Of a stretch of DNA of 64,000 bases, positions 54,033 through 61,383 are shown one piece after another (position 1 is the first letter of the stretch; the number at the start of each line of letters is the position of its first letter). A program made the translations under genes and the position numbers. Below the pieces are notes generated by a model that was not told where the DNA came from, ran no database searches, and saw nothing but the letters and a program-made list of their open reading frames with translations. The stretch is from Bacteroidaceae bacterium (GTDB lineage Bacteria; Bacteroidota; Bacteroidia; Bacteroidales; Bacteroidaceae), in assembly GCA_017615835.1 (NCBI GenBank), contig JAFZZI010000012.1, forward strand, positions 1-64,000. Direction: 5' to 3'.

Positions 54033-56633
54033 ATGAAGAAGCTACAGATTTTCCTGCTAACAATTCTTTGTTCAGCAGCACCCATTGTAATCTCAGTATG
54101 CTGCAGCGGCGGTCCTAGAGCCGCTGAAGGTCCGTGTGATATTTATGCTCGCGGAGGTACGCCTTGCGTGACAGCCCACTCAACGGTGCGCCGTCTCTAT
54201 TCAGCCTATGACGGCCCGCTGTATCAGGTACGGCGTGAATCGGACGGTAAGACAATGGATATAGGATTCAGCCCGGACGGTTATGCCCAGGCCGATGTTC
54301 AGGATCAGTTCTGCAGGGGCACATTATGCTATATAACAATGATATATGACCAATCGGGTAGGGGCAATGACCTGGTTCAGGCAGCGCCCGGAACGTTCCG
54401 AGGTCCGGACAAGGGCGGGTTCAACACACTGCCCATAGCCGATATGGCTCCCGTGCTGGTAAACGGACACAAGGCATACGGCGTTTATGTCATACCTGGA
54501 ATGGGATTCCGCTGCAACAACGCTCGCGGTCTGGCCATTGATGATGAGCCAGAGGGAATCTACTATGTGGTGGACGGACGTCACTATGACAACGGATGCT
54601 GCTTTGACTATGGCAACTCATCGACCAACGGCAAGGCTGTAGGCACAGGTACGATGGAGACCACATACTATGGCACATCGACCAACTGGGGCAGCGGTGA
54701 CGGTAATGGTCCCTGGATTATGGCCGATATGGAGGGAGGCCTGTTTTCCGGCTACAACGCCAAGAAGAATCCTGTTCCCACCATTGACAATTGGGAGTTT
54801 GTATCAGTATTCGTAAACGGAGGCGGCGGAAACCAGTGGGACCTGCGCGGCGGCGATGCCACAAAAGACTCACTCACCACTTATTACAGCGGTGTGCGTC
54901 CCGGCTCAAACGAGAACGACTCCTATTACCCCATGCACAAGAAAGGCGGCATGCTGCTGGGTAACGGCGGTGACAACGGCAACGGCTCGTCGGGAACATT
55001 CTACGAAGGCATAATGACTGTGGGATATTCCACCGATGCTACCGTAAAAGAAGTACAGAAGAACATAGCATCAGTCCGTTATGAGACATACCCCATATCC
55101 ATGACCCGCATCAAGACCTTTACGCCAGGATCAAGCCAGACGGTAAGGGTGGCTGTAAGCAAACCAAACGGAACAAATCCTGATACACATGTGGTTTTAG
55201 GTACACTGGCCACTGGTGGCTGGATATTTGAATGCACGTCAGAGTCTGAAACCCAGTTGACTTACACTCTTACTGCACCAAACAAACCATCATCGGGTTA
55301 TGTTGAGTTCACTCTGATGCTTGCAGACAAGAGTTACATACTTAGGGAGAGGCTGCGCAGCGTTCCTGCCGTCAAGGTCAACGAACTGCTGCTTTCCAAT
55401 AACGGACAGTTCATTGAACTGTACAATGCCTCAGATACTGATGTTGACATATCAGGATATAATGTTGAGATACGCCGAAGCGGTGAGGCTCCTGTTACAG
55501 CAGCCGTAATGCCGGCCGGAACTGTTGTGGGCAGTCACGGATTTCTGGTGCTCACGCTGGCCCGGAATGCTGTCACAGCTCCTGCCGCAAAAGGCAGCAG
55601 CAGTCTGTATCTCAGTGCTGATGCCGATATGGGAACGGTTCTGGCCATAGGCAATACTGATTATCACATAACCGGAAAGGGTGTTCCTGCCGGACCCGCC
55701 ACAAGCATATTTTCTCCTGTATCAACAGGCCCAAGACTTACTGTCAAAGCCGGAAGCACCAATATTCCCGCAACATCAGTACAGGGATTCAGCGTAGGCC
55801 AGGCTATGGGTATAGACCTGGGCGGCAACTATGAGACAGTTACAGTTACTGCAGTAGGAACTGCCGCTACACAGAGCAATCTGGCCGCTGCAGCCGCTAT
55901 TGGTGATACCCAGTTGGAGATTGATGCTACTGCAAATCTTCTGCCCGGCTCATTGCTTATTGTAGATACCGGTGACCGCATGGAGACCGTGACCGTTAAG
56001 GAGATACTGAAATCTGTGTCCGCTCCCGCAGCACGCCGTTTCGGCCCGGGTGCCCAACCGCATCAGCCGGGTCTGATATCGATTGAGAAACCTCTTACAA
56101 AGGCACATGCAACAGGCGTTGATGTATCATGTACAGGCAGCGGGATAACGTTCACTCCCGCCACAAGGTTTGATCATCTTAGTGGTGATGCCCTGCAACC
56201 TCTGGGTATGCCTTACACCGTTGAAAAACCATTGGCCAGCGATGTGTTTGCCTGGCAGGCCGCCGCGGCACTGTCACCCAAATCGAATATTGAAATCAGT
56301 TACGGTTATGCCGCATCGGTATCAGCCGGCTCTGTGGCACTGATAGAACCAGTTAGCGGGGCCATTGTTGACGCCGTAGTCTATGGCTCACAGCAGAGCA
56401 ACTCGAGTGCCGACGGCACCGTAGCCAGCCCGGATATCGCCACGTTGGAAGGTGAACAGGGTGGTGGAGGATGCATTGCAGTAACACCGCGCCAGGGAGG
56501 ATTCCGCTTTGGAGCCGCAGCTCCGGCTGCCCCCTCCAGCCTTATCCGCTATCCCGACGGCAAGGATGATGACCAACTCTGCACCGACTGGTCAATCACC
56601 AAAGTCCCCACACCAGGCTCACCCAACAAATGA
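54033..56633 (+). CDS. GH54 alpha-L-arabinofuranosidase with lamin-tail-like C-terminus
   Basis: 866 residues. Signal peptide or lipobox (VISVCC). The GH54 catalytic domain runs from about 33 to 340: GPCDIYARGGTPCVTAHSTV, nucleophile Glu234 in WIMADMEGGLFSG, acid/base Asp314 in GNGGDNGNGSSGTFYEG. From about 447 a lamin-tail-type domain follows (VKVNELLLSNNGQFIELYN), then Ala/Thr/Val-rich repeats. The usual GH54 partner CBM42 is not seen. Removes arabinofuranose side chains. The start at 54033 is chosen over 53964 because of the signal peptide; the stop TGA belongs to a dispersed palindrome. Confidence 0.86.
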   Translation: MKKLQIFLLTILCSAAPIVISVCCSGGPRAAEGPCDIYARGGTPCVTAHSTVRRLYSAYDGPLYQVRRESDGKTMDIGFSPDGYAQADVQDQFCRGTLCYITMIYDQSGRGNDLVQAAPGTFRGPDKGGFNTLPIADMAPVLVNGHKAYGVYVIPGMGFRCNNARGLAIDDEPEGIYYVVDGRHYDNGCCFDYGNSSTNGKAVGTGTMETTYYGTSTNWGSGDGNGPWIMADMEGGLFSGYNAKKNPVPTIDNWEFVSVFVNGGGGNQWDLRGGDATKDSLTTYYSGVRPGSNENDSYYPMHKKGGMLLGNGGDNGNGSSGTFYEGIMTVGYSTDATVKEVQKNIASVRYETYPISMTRIKTFTPGSSQTVRVAVSKPNGTNPDTHVVLGTLATGGWIFECTSESETQLTYTLTAPNKPSSGYVEFTLMLADKSYILRERLRSVPAVKVNELLLSNNGQFIELYNASDTDVDISGYNVEIRRSGEAPVTAAVMPAGTVVGSHGFLVLTLARNAVTAPAAKGSSSLYLSADADMGTVLAIGNTDYHITGKGVPAGPATSIFSPVSTGPRLTVKAGSTNIPATSVQGFSVGQAMGIDLGGNYETVTVTAVGTAATQSNLAAAAAIGDTQLEIDATANLLPGSLLIVDTGDRMETVTVKEILKSVSAPAARRFGPGAQPHQPGLISIEKPLTKAHATGVDVSCTGSGITFTPATRFDHLSGDALQPLGMPYTVEKPLASDVFAWQAAAALSPKSNIEISYGYAASVSAGSVALIEPVSGAIVDAVVYGSQQSNSSADGTVASPDIATLEGEQGGGGCIAVTPRQGGFRFGAAAPAAPSSLIRYPDGKDDDQLCTDWSITKVPTPGSPNK

Positions 56634-56652
56634 CACAGTACCTTTGTGTCAT
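56630..56652. repeat. Dispersed palindromic element, copy 3 (short form)
   Basis: ATGACACA-gtacctt-TGTGTCAT, a perfect 8-bp inverted repeat whose TGA is the stop codon of the GH54 gene. Confidence 0.65.
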
Positions 56653-56659
56653 TAGCGTG

Positions 56660-57286
56660 TCACCACTTCTCCCAATGGATGTTAGCAGGTTTCCACTTGT
56701 CTTTGGGCTCCGGATTCTCGGCGGGAACACCTATGGGAATTACGCAGAGAGGAAGTACGTTTTCAGGTAGTTCAAGTGCTTTTGATATAGGCGCCATGCG
56801 GTCCTCGGCGGGGTAGCCTGCAGTCCATACTGCACCCAGTCCCATTGAGTGGGCAGCCAGTAGGATATTCTCAGCGGCAGCAGAACAATCCTCAAACCAG
56901 AATATATTGGGCTGAGGCGTTTCCGGGGCATCAGGTTGTCCAAAAGGCTTGGCCATACGTGTAGTCTCACCGCAAACCACAATCACGGCTCCGGCCTTGG
57001 TGTACATATCGGCTCCACGCGGATTATTACCGAATGTCTGCTCTATCTGATTCTTGTCAGTCATTACAACAAATCTCCAAGGCTGGATATTGATAGCCGA
57101 TGGGGCAGCCATGCCGGCCTTGAGAATGGTTTCAATCTGCTCCTGGCTGACAGGGGCACCTGTAAAGCTTCGGATACTTGTTCTTGTCATGATTACATCC
57201 AGAGCTGAAGGTTCATTTGTCTGGTTCTTGCAGCCCGACAAAACAGCAACTGCAATAATAATGGTCAGTAAGAAGGTCTTTTTCAT
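56660..57286 (-). CDS. Lipoprotein nitroreductase-family protein
   Basis: 208 residues from the ATG at 57286. A signal peptide with lipobox VLSGC precedes a nitroreductase domain: IMTRTSIRSFTGAPVSQEQ (FMN-binding Arg-Ser), AAPSAINIQPWRFVV, and LGAVWTAGYPAED. The family is FMN-dependent and normally cytosolic; export as a lipoprotein is less usual, although seen in Bacteroidetes. Transcribed alone, convergent with the GH54 gene. The longer frame to 57322 would place 12 residues before the signal peptide. Confidence 0.87.
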   Translation of the reverse strand: MKKTFLLTIIIAVAVLSGCKNQTNEPSALDVIMTRTSIRSFTGAPVSQEQIETILKAGMAAPSAINIQPWRFVVMTDKNQIEQTFGNNPRGADMYTKAGAVIVVCGETTRMAKPFGQPDAPETPQPNIFWFEDCSAAAENILLAAHSMGLGAVWTAGYPAEDRMAPISKALELPENVLPLCVIPIGVPAENPEPKDKWKPANIHWEKW

Positions 57287-57375
57287 ATCATTGATGTGTT
57301 TAATACTGTCATAATAACGCAAAATTAGTGTTTTTTGAGAGTATTATGATACGCAATGAATAATACAAAGACTCC

Positions 57376-57406
57376 TGACACAGGGATTCGGTCTGTTTGT
57401 GTGGCA
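57376..57406. repeat. Dispersed palindromic element, copy 4
   Basis: TGACACAGGGATTCGGTCTGTTTGTGTGGCA, imperfect inverted repeat lying between the divergent nitroreductase and Fic genes. Confidence 0.6.
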
Positions 57407-57421
57407 TTTATTAGTGATTAT

Positions 57422-57453
57422 TTTGCCGATATCGGCAAGAATTGCTATATTTG
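57422..57453 (+). promoter_or_regulatory. Promoter of the intact HTH-Fic gene with embedded operator
   Basis: TTTG at 57422-57425, 20-bp spacer, TATATTTG at 57446-57453. The perfect 16-bp palindrome TTGCCGATATCGGCAA (57423-57438) overlaps the -33 element and fills the spacer, an ideal place for a repressor. A further half-site TTGCCGATA lies at 57474-57482, just before the ATG at 57486. Confidence 0.75.
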
Positions 57454-57485
57454 TGTGCTGAAAATATGTAAACTTGCCGATAAAT

Positions 57486-58370
57486 ATGGATCTGATAACT
57501 GTCACAAAATATGCCCAAATGCACGGCCTTCCGGAAAGGACCGTTCGCAATTGGTGCAATGCGGGAAAGATGCAGGGGGCATTTCTTGCCGGGAAGACCT
57601 GGAACATTCCAGCCGATGCCCCACTGCCCAGAAAAGGCAAGCCAAAGATATCAGCGCTGTTGAAACGGCTCAGGGAAGAGAAGGATGGACGGGTTAGCGG
57701 CGGTATATATCACCGTACTCAGATTGACCTGACTTACAATTCAAATCATATCGAGGGAAGCCGTTTGACTCATGACCAGACCCGGTACATCTTTGAAACC
57801 AATACGATTGGCATCACTGATAATGCAGTCAACGTTGATGACATAGTTGAAACTACAAACCACTTCCGTTGCATCGACCTCATTATTGACAGGGCCGAAG
57901 AACGGCTGTCGGAGAGCATGATAAAGGAACTGCACCAAATCCTGAAGACGGGAACATCGGATAGCAGGAAAGAATGGTTCATGGTGGGCGATTATAAAAA
58001 ACTGCCCAACGAGGTGGGTGGTCGCGAAACCTGCCCTCCGGAGCAGGTTCATGCACAAATGAGACTCTTGCTCTCCGAATACAACACCAAGAAAGAAAAG
58101 ACATTGGAGGATATTATAGACTTGCATCAGCGTTTTGAACTAATCCATCCTTTCCAGGACGGAAATGGCCGTGTGGGACGCCTCATCATGTTCAAGGAAT
58201 GCCTGGCATGCGGAATCGTACCGTTCATTATCACTGAAGACCTGAAATTGTTCTATTACCGTGGGCTCAATGAATGGGGGCACGTGAACGGTTATCTGAC
58301 CGATACCTTTCTCACCGCCCAGGACAATTACAAGTCACTATTGGACTATTTCAAGGTTAAAATCGGATAA
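57486..58370 (+). CDS. Fic-domain protein with N-terminal helix-turn-helix
   Basis: 294 residues. Residues 1-50 form a MerR/excisionase-like HTH (ITVTKYAQMHGLPERTVRNW). Residue 86-91 SNHIEG fits the inhibitory S-x-x-x-E-G helix, upstream of the active site HPFQDGNGRVGR, so this is a self-inhibited class II Fic AMP-transferase in plan. Fic proteins AMPylate hydroxyl side chains of target proteins. The HTH and the palindrome in its own promoter suggest self-regulation. The ATG at 57486 is preferred over the TTG at 57474. A membrane protein gene follows after two bases. Confidence 0.9.
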   Translation: MDLITVTKYAQMHGLPERTVRNWCNAGKMQGAFLAGKTWNIPADAPLPRKGKPKISALLKRLREEKDGRVSGGIYHRTQIDLTYNSNHIEGSRLTHDQTRYIFETNTIGITDNAVNVDDIVETTNHFRCIDLIIDRAEERLSESMIKELHQILKTGTSDSRKEWFMVGDYKKLPNEVGGRETCPPEQVHAQMRLLLSEYNTKKEKTLEDIIDLHQRFELIHPFQDGNGRVGRLIMFKECLACGIVPFIITEDLKLFYYRGLNEWGHVNGYLTDTFLTAQDNYKSLLDYFKVKIG

Positions 58371-58372
58371 TT

Positions 58373-58873
58373 ATGAACTGGACGATTATTATCATTGAAG
58401 CCATTGTGCTGACTGCGGCATTCACGGCCATGATACTCATTCCGCTGGTGAAGAATCCTATATGGTGGATAGCCGACTATCCCGAAGATATTCAGGAAGA
58501 GTATTTCAAAACTCACGAACTTATTCCGGCCAAGTTCTTCACGCCTACCGTCCTCCTGAAGAAAGGTATGGCAATACTCGTGGCACTCGTGCTTTTACTT
58601 GTTGTTGTGTGGCTGGCAGGTGCGTATGACTTTTGGTCGGCACTGTGCATAGGCTACGGTATGTGGCTTTTTATTGACTGGTACGACTGTTTCTTCCTGG
58701 ATTGGGTGTTGTTTGCCAATATGAAATCCGTCCGTCTTCCTGGAACTGAAAACATGGATACCGCTTATCACCAGAAGAAATACCACTTTGTACAATCCTG
58801 CTGGGGAATGCTCATCGGCCTAATCCCTTGCCTGATAGGAGCAGGATTGTATGCTTGGCTGTTCTGTCAATGA
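58373..58873 (+). CDS. Four-helix membrane protein, unknown
   Basis: 166 residues. Hydrophobic helices at about 3-26, 65-84, 87-108 and 143-164, with a conserved-looking acidic/aromatic stretch WWIADYPEDIQEEYFKTHELIP. No family recognised with certainty. It follows the Fic gene by two bases and is surely co-transcribed, which makes it a candidate partner or target. Its TGA stop is part of a dispersed palindrome. Confidence 0.8.
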   Translation: MNWTIIIIEAIVLTAAFTAMILIPLVKNPIWWIADYPEDIQEEYFKTHELIPAKFFTPTVLLKKGMAILVALVLLLVVVWLAGAYDFWSALCIGYGMWLFIDWYDCFFLDWVLFANMKSVRLPGTENMDTAYHQKKYHFVQSCWGMLIGLIPCLIGAGLYAWLFCQ

Positions 58874-58900
58874 CACAGGGATGCGGTCCATTTGTGTCAT
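58870..58900. repeat. Dispersed palindromic element, copy 5
   Basis: ATGACACAGGGATGCGGTCCATTTGTGTCAT, inverted repeat supplying the stop codon of the membrane protein gene. Confidence 0.7.
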
Positions 58901-58913
58901 TATGCAGAAATTC

Positions 58914-58976
58914 TACACCCTATTGGTGTTTACATTTTGATTATTTTGTGTATGTTTGCACCCAAAAGGGTGTAAA
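58914..58976. promoter_or_regulatory. Paired operators and promoter of the XRE/zeta-like module
   Basis: Two related palindromes flank the promoter: TACACCCTATTGGTGTTTA at 58914-58932 and TGCACCCAAAAGGGTGTAAA at 58957-58976. Between them TATGTTTG at 58951-58958 fits a -7 element. Such paired sites are what is expected for an antitoxin that represses its own operon. Confidence 0.65.
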
Positions 58977-58977
58977 T

Positions 58978-59340
58978 ATGGAACAAATCAGTGATTATGT
59001 AAAGAAATGCCGCAAGGAGCAGCATCTTACCCAGCCCGAGTTGGCCCAAAAGGCAGGTGTAGGGTTAAGGTTCCTGCGTGAGCTTGAACAGGGCAAGCAG
59101 AGTCTAAGAATGGACAAGGTTAACCAGGTCCTTGCCTATTTTGGATCCTCATGTGGTGTTAATGAAAAAACTTCCGCAAAGCAGGACATAACAAAGTATA
59201 GGCTGTCATCACTTGATGAACCATCAGACTATATGCTTGAGGAGATTATGCACCAGGTTTGTGAATCGGCCATGGAGTCATGTTCCCACGCTCAAAAGGT
59301 ATTGCGCCATAAACTTGAAGAGATCAAAACCACAAAATAG
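58978..59340 (+). CDS. XRE-family regulator, likely antitoxin
   Basis: 120 residues from the ATG at 58978. HipB-like helix-turn-helix at 5-55 (VKKCRKEQHLTQPELAQKAG, LRFLRELEQGKQSLRM), then a helical C-terminus of about 60 residues that may contact the toxin. The zeta-like kinase gene starts 6 bases after its stop. The upstream frame reaching back to 58828 crosses the repeat and operators and is not translated. Confidence 0.85.
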   Translation: MEQISDYVKKCRKEQHLTQPELAQKAGVGLRFLRELEQGKQSLRMDKVNQVLAYFGSSCGVNEKTSAKQDITKYRLSSLDEPSDYMLEEIMHQVCESAMESCSHAQKVLRHKLEEIKTTK

Positions 59341-59346
59341 AATACT

Positions 59347-59934
59347 ATGAAAAAGAAACCGGTTATGTGTATTGTGGCCGGGCCTAACGGCTCAGGTAAA
59401 ACCACCACGACAGAACAGCTACTCAAGAACGAATGGGGAGCCGACAGTCTATACATCAATCCTGATAATATTGCAAAGGAAATATATGGTGATTGGAACT
59501 CTACAGAAGCTGTTCTGAAAGCCGCTCAAAAAGCAACTGAGCAAAGATATGAATGTCTTAAGAACGGGACAGATTTTGTTTTTGAGACTGTGTTCTCATC
59601 GGCCGAAAAGATGGATTTCATTCAAAAGGCAAAGGATGCAGGCTTTTTCATAAGGATTTTTTATGTGTGCACGGAATCTCCTTTGATTAATATCAACCGT
59701 ATTGCACAACGTTATCTTAACGGTGGCCATGAAGTCCCCATCTCCAAGACCATCTCAAGATATTACAGTTCTCTTGAGAATATCTCCAGGGCCATAAAAA
59801 TTGCCGATAGGGTTTATCTGTACGACAATTCCGTTGAAAACGCCGCACCAAGACTGATTATTAGAACCTCAGACGGAATGATTGCTAAACAATACGTTGA
59901 TGACCTGCCCGACTGGGTTCGCGCAGTAATTTAA
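59347..59934 (+). CDS. Zeta-toxin-like P-loop kinase
   Basis: 195 residues. Walker A GPNGSGKTTTTEQ at about 13-25, YINPDNIAKEI (zeta-type substrate Asp), FVFETVFSSAEKMDF and VCTESPLININRIAQR. This is the COG4185/zeta family, whose toxic members phosphorylate UDP-N-acetylglucosamine or related targets. Paired with the XRE gene as a probable toxin-antitoxin unit. Some family members are plain kinases, so toxicity is not proven. Confidence 0.83.
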   Translation: MKKKPVMCIVAGPNGSGKTTTTEQLLKNEWGADSLYINPDNIAKEIYGDWNSTEAVLKAAQKATEQRYECLKNGTDFVFETVFSSAEKMDFIQKAKDAGFFIRIFYVCTESPLININRIAQRYLNGGHEVPISKTISRYYSSLENISRAIKIADRVYLYDNSVENAAPRLIIRTSDGMIAKQYVDDLPDWVRAVI

Positions 59935-59977
59935 GCGCTGAAAGAACCATTTGTATCACTAACTCAACCATCAACTT

Positions 59978-61051
59978 ATGAGAACAGGTATAATAACGAT
60001 AATAGTAGTTGTTATTGTTTTGGCGGGCTATGTGTGCTGGCATCTGTGGCGCATTGCTCCGCAAGGATGGAAACTGGCATTGGTCAGCGTGTTTATACTT
60101 TGGATGGCTTCTTTTTTTGTGGGATTTGCCGTCAATGACCAGATTCCCATGAAAGCCGCAACGGTACTGTATGAAGTGGGCAACACATGGATTATTGCCT
60201 TCCTGTACCTGTTGCTGTTATTCCTTGTGGCCGATATTGCAGCCGTCTGTCATATACTTCCCAAAATGTTTCTGAAGGATAGCATAGCCGGGCTGGGCAC
60301 GGTGGTGGGCATTGTAGTTGTCATTCTGACCTTAGGCGGTATCCATTATCACCATAAGTACCGCGAGGAACTGACTATCACCACAGGCAAGCCTCTGGAA
60401 AAGCCCATGACCATTGTACTGGCAAGTGACCTGCACCTGGGCTATCACAACCGCAAGGCGGAACTGGCCAGATGGGTGGACTTTATTAATGCCGAGAAAC
60501 CTGACCTGGTACTGTTTGGAGGCGATGTGATTGATCTGAGCCTCAGACCCGTGATGGAAGGAAACTTTTCGGAGGAATTCCGCCGTGTGGAAGCGCCCAT
60601 GACGGCTGTCTTGGGAAACCACGAATTCTATAGTAATCTTGAACTGGCAGAGCAGTTTTACAAGGAGTCCGGGATTCTGCTTCTGAAGGATTCCGTTGCT
60701 CATTTTAATGGTGTAGATGTAATCGGCCGAAACGATCGGACCAGTCATGGAAGGGTAAGTCTGGACGCACTTTCAAAGGGTCTGGAAGGTTTCACAATTG
60801 TGCTGGACCACCAGCCTTATCATTTGGAGGAATCGGAAGCAGCGGGCATCGATTTCCAGTTTAGCGGACACACGCATCGCGGACAGGTCTGGCCACTATC
60901 CTGGATAACCGATGCCATGTATGAAATAGCTTGGGGGCATCACCAACGCGGCTATACGCAATACTATGTGAGTTCAGGTCTTGGCATCTGGGGCGCTAAG
61001 ATTCGCGTGGGTACCAGATCAGAATATCTGGTACTTCATCTCACCAATTAA
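59978..61051 (+). CDS. Membrane-anchored metallophosphoesterase
   Basis: 357 residues. Four N-terminal membrane helices (1-125), then a calcineurin-type domain: ASDLHLGYHN (DxH), LFGGDVIDL (GD), VLGNHEFY (GNHE), and FSGHTHRGQVWP (GHTH). The plan matches the YaeI/YkuE group, some of which act on lipid A precursors or membrane-linked phosphoesters. Substrate unknown. A palindrome starts right after the stop. Confidence 0.88.
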   Translation: MRTGIITIIVVVIVLAGYVCWHLWRIAPQGWKLALVSVFILWMASFFVGFAVNDQIPMKAATVLYEVGNTWIIAFLYLLLLFLVADIAAVCHILPKMFLKDSIAGLGTVVGIVVVILTLGGIHYHHKYREELTITTGKPLEKPMTIVLASDLHLGYHNRKAELARWVDFINAEKPDLVLFGGDVIDLSLRPVMEGNFSEEFRRVEAPMTAVLGNHEFYSNLELAEQFYKESGILLLKDSVAHFNGVDVIGRNDRTSHGRVSLDALSKGLEGFTIVLDHQPYHLEESEAAGIDFQFSGHTHRGQVWPLSWITDAMYEIAWGHHQRGYTQYYVSSGLGIWGAKIRVGTRSEYLVLHLTN

Positions 61052-61052
61052 A

Positions 61053-61082
61053 TGTCACAGGGAGGCGGTCCGTTTGTGCCAA
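61053..61082. repeat. Dispersed palindromic element, copy 6
   Basis: TGTCACAGGGAGGCGGTCCGTTTGTGCCA, a diverged copy. Its TTTG serves as the -33 element for the next promoter. Confidence 0.6.
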
Positions 61083-61104
61083 TGAAAAAAACTTACTAAT
61101 TTTG
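61073..61104 (+). promoter_or_regulatory. Promoter partly supplied by the repeat
   Basis: TTTG at 61073-61076 inside palindrome copy 6, 20-bp spacer, TAATTTTG at 61097-61104, 22 bases before the ATG at 61127. Confidence 0.6.
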
Positions 61105-61126
61105 AATATTGCCAATTAATCACGAT

Positions 61127-61362
61127 ATGAGAACAAACCACATCACTGCCGTCATTGCAACAGCACTGTTGCTGAGTACACATGCTTTTGCTATGGATTT
61201 TCAGGGCAATACGCCCTTTTGATCCACCACCTCAATGCAGGCGACGTCATTATTGCCGTCAATGGAAGCGAGGTGAAGACAACAGCCGACCTACCTTTCA
61301 ACAAATCGATTACTACGCTGACCGTTTTCAGGAATCAGAAAAAGAAAGAAATCATTATTTGA
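61127..61362 (+). pseudogene. Frameshifted secreted PDZ-domain fragment
   Basis: The ATG at 61127 opens a clear signal peptide (ITAVIATALLLSTHAFA) but the frame stops at 61220. One base shift in the GGG tract near 61204-61206 restores a frame that reads YALLIHHLNAGDVIIAVNGSEV, a PDZ core, down to 61362. The repaired product would be about 79 residues. Either a truncated, broken relic of a larger PDZ protein or a one-base sequence error. Confidence 0.6.
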
Positions 61363-61383
61363 CAGAATAATGAAGAAAAAACC

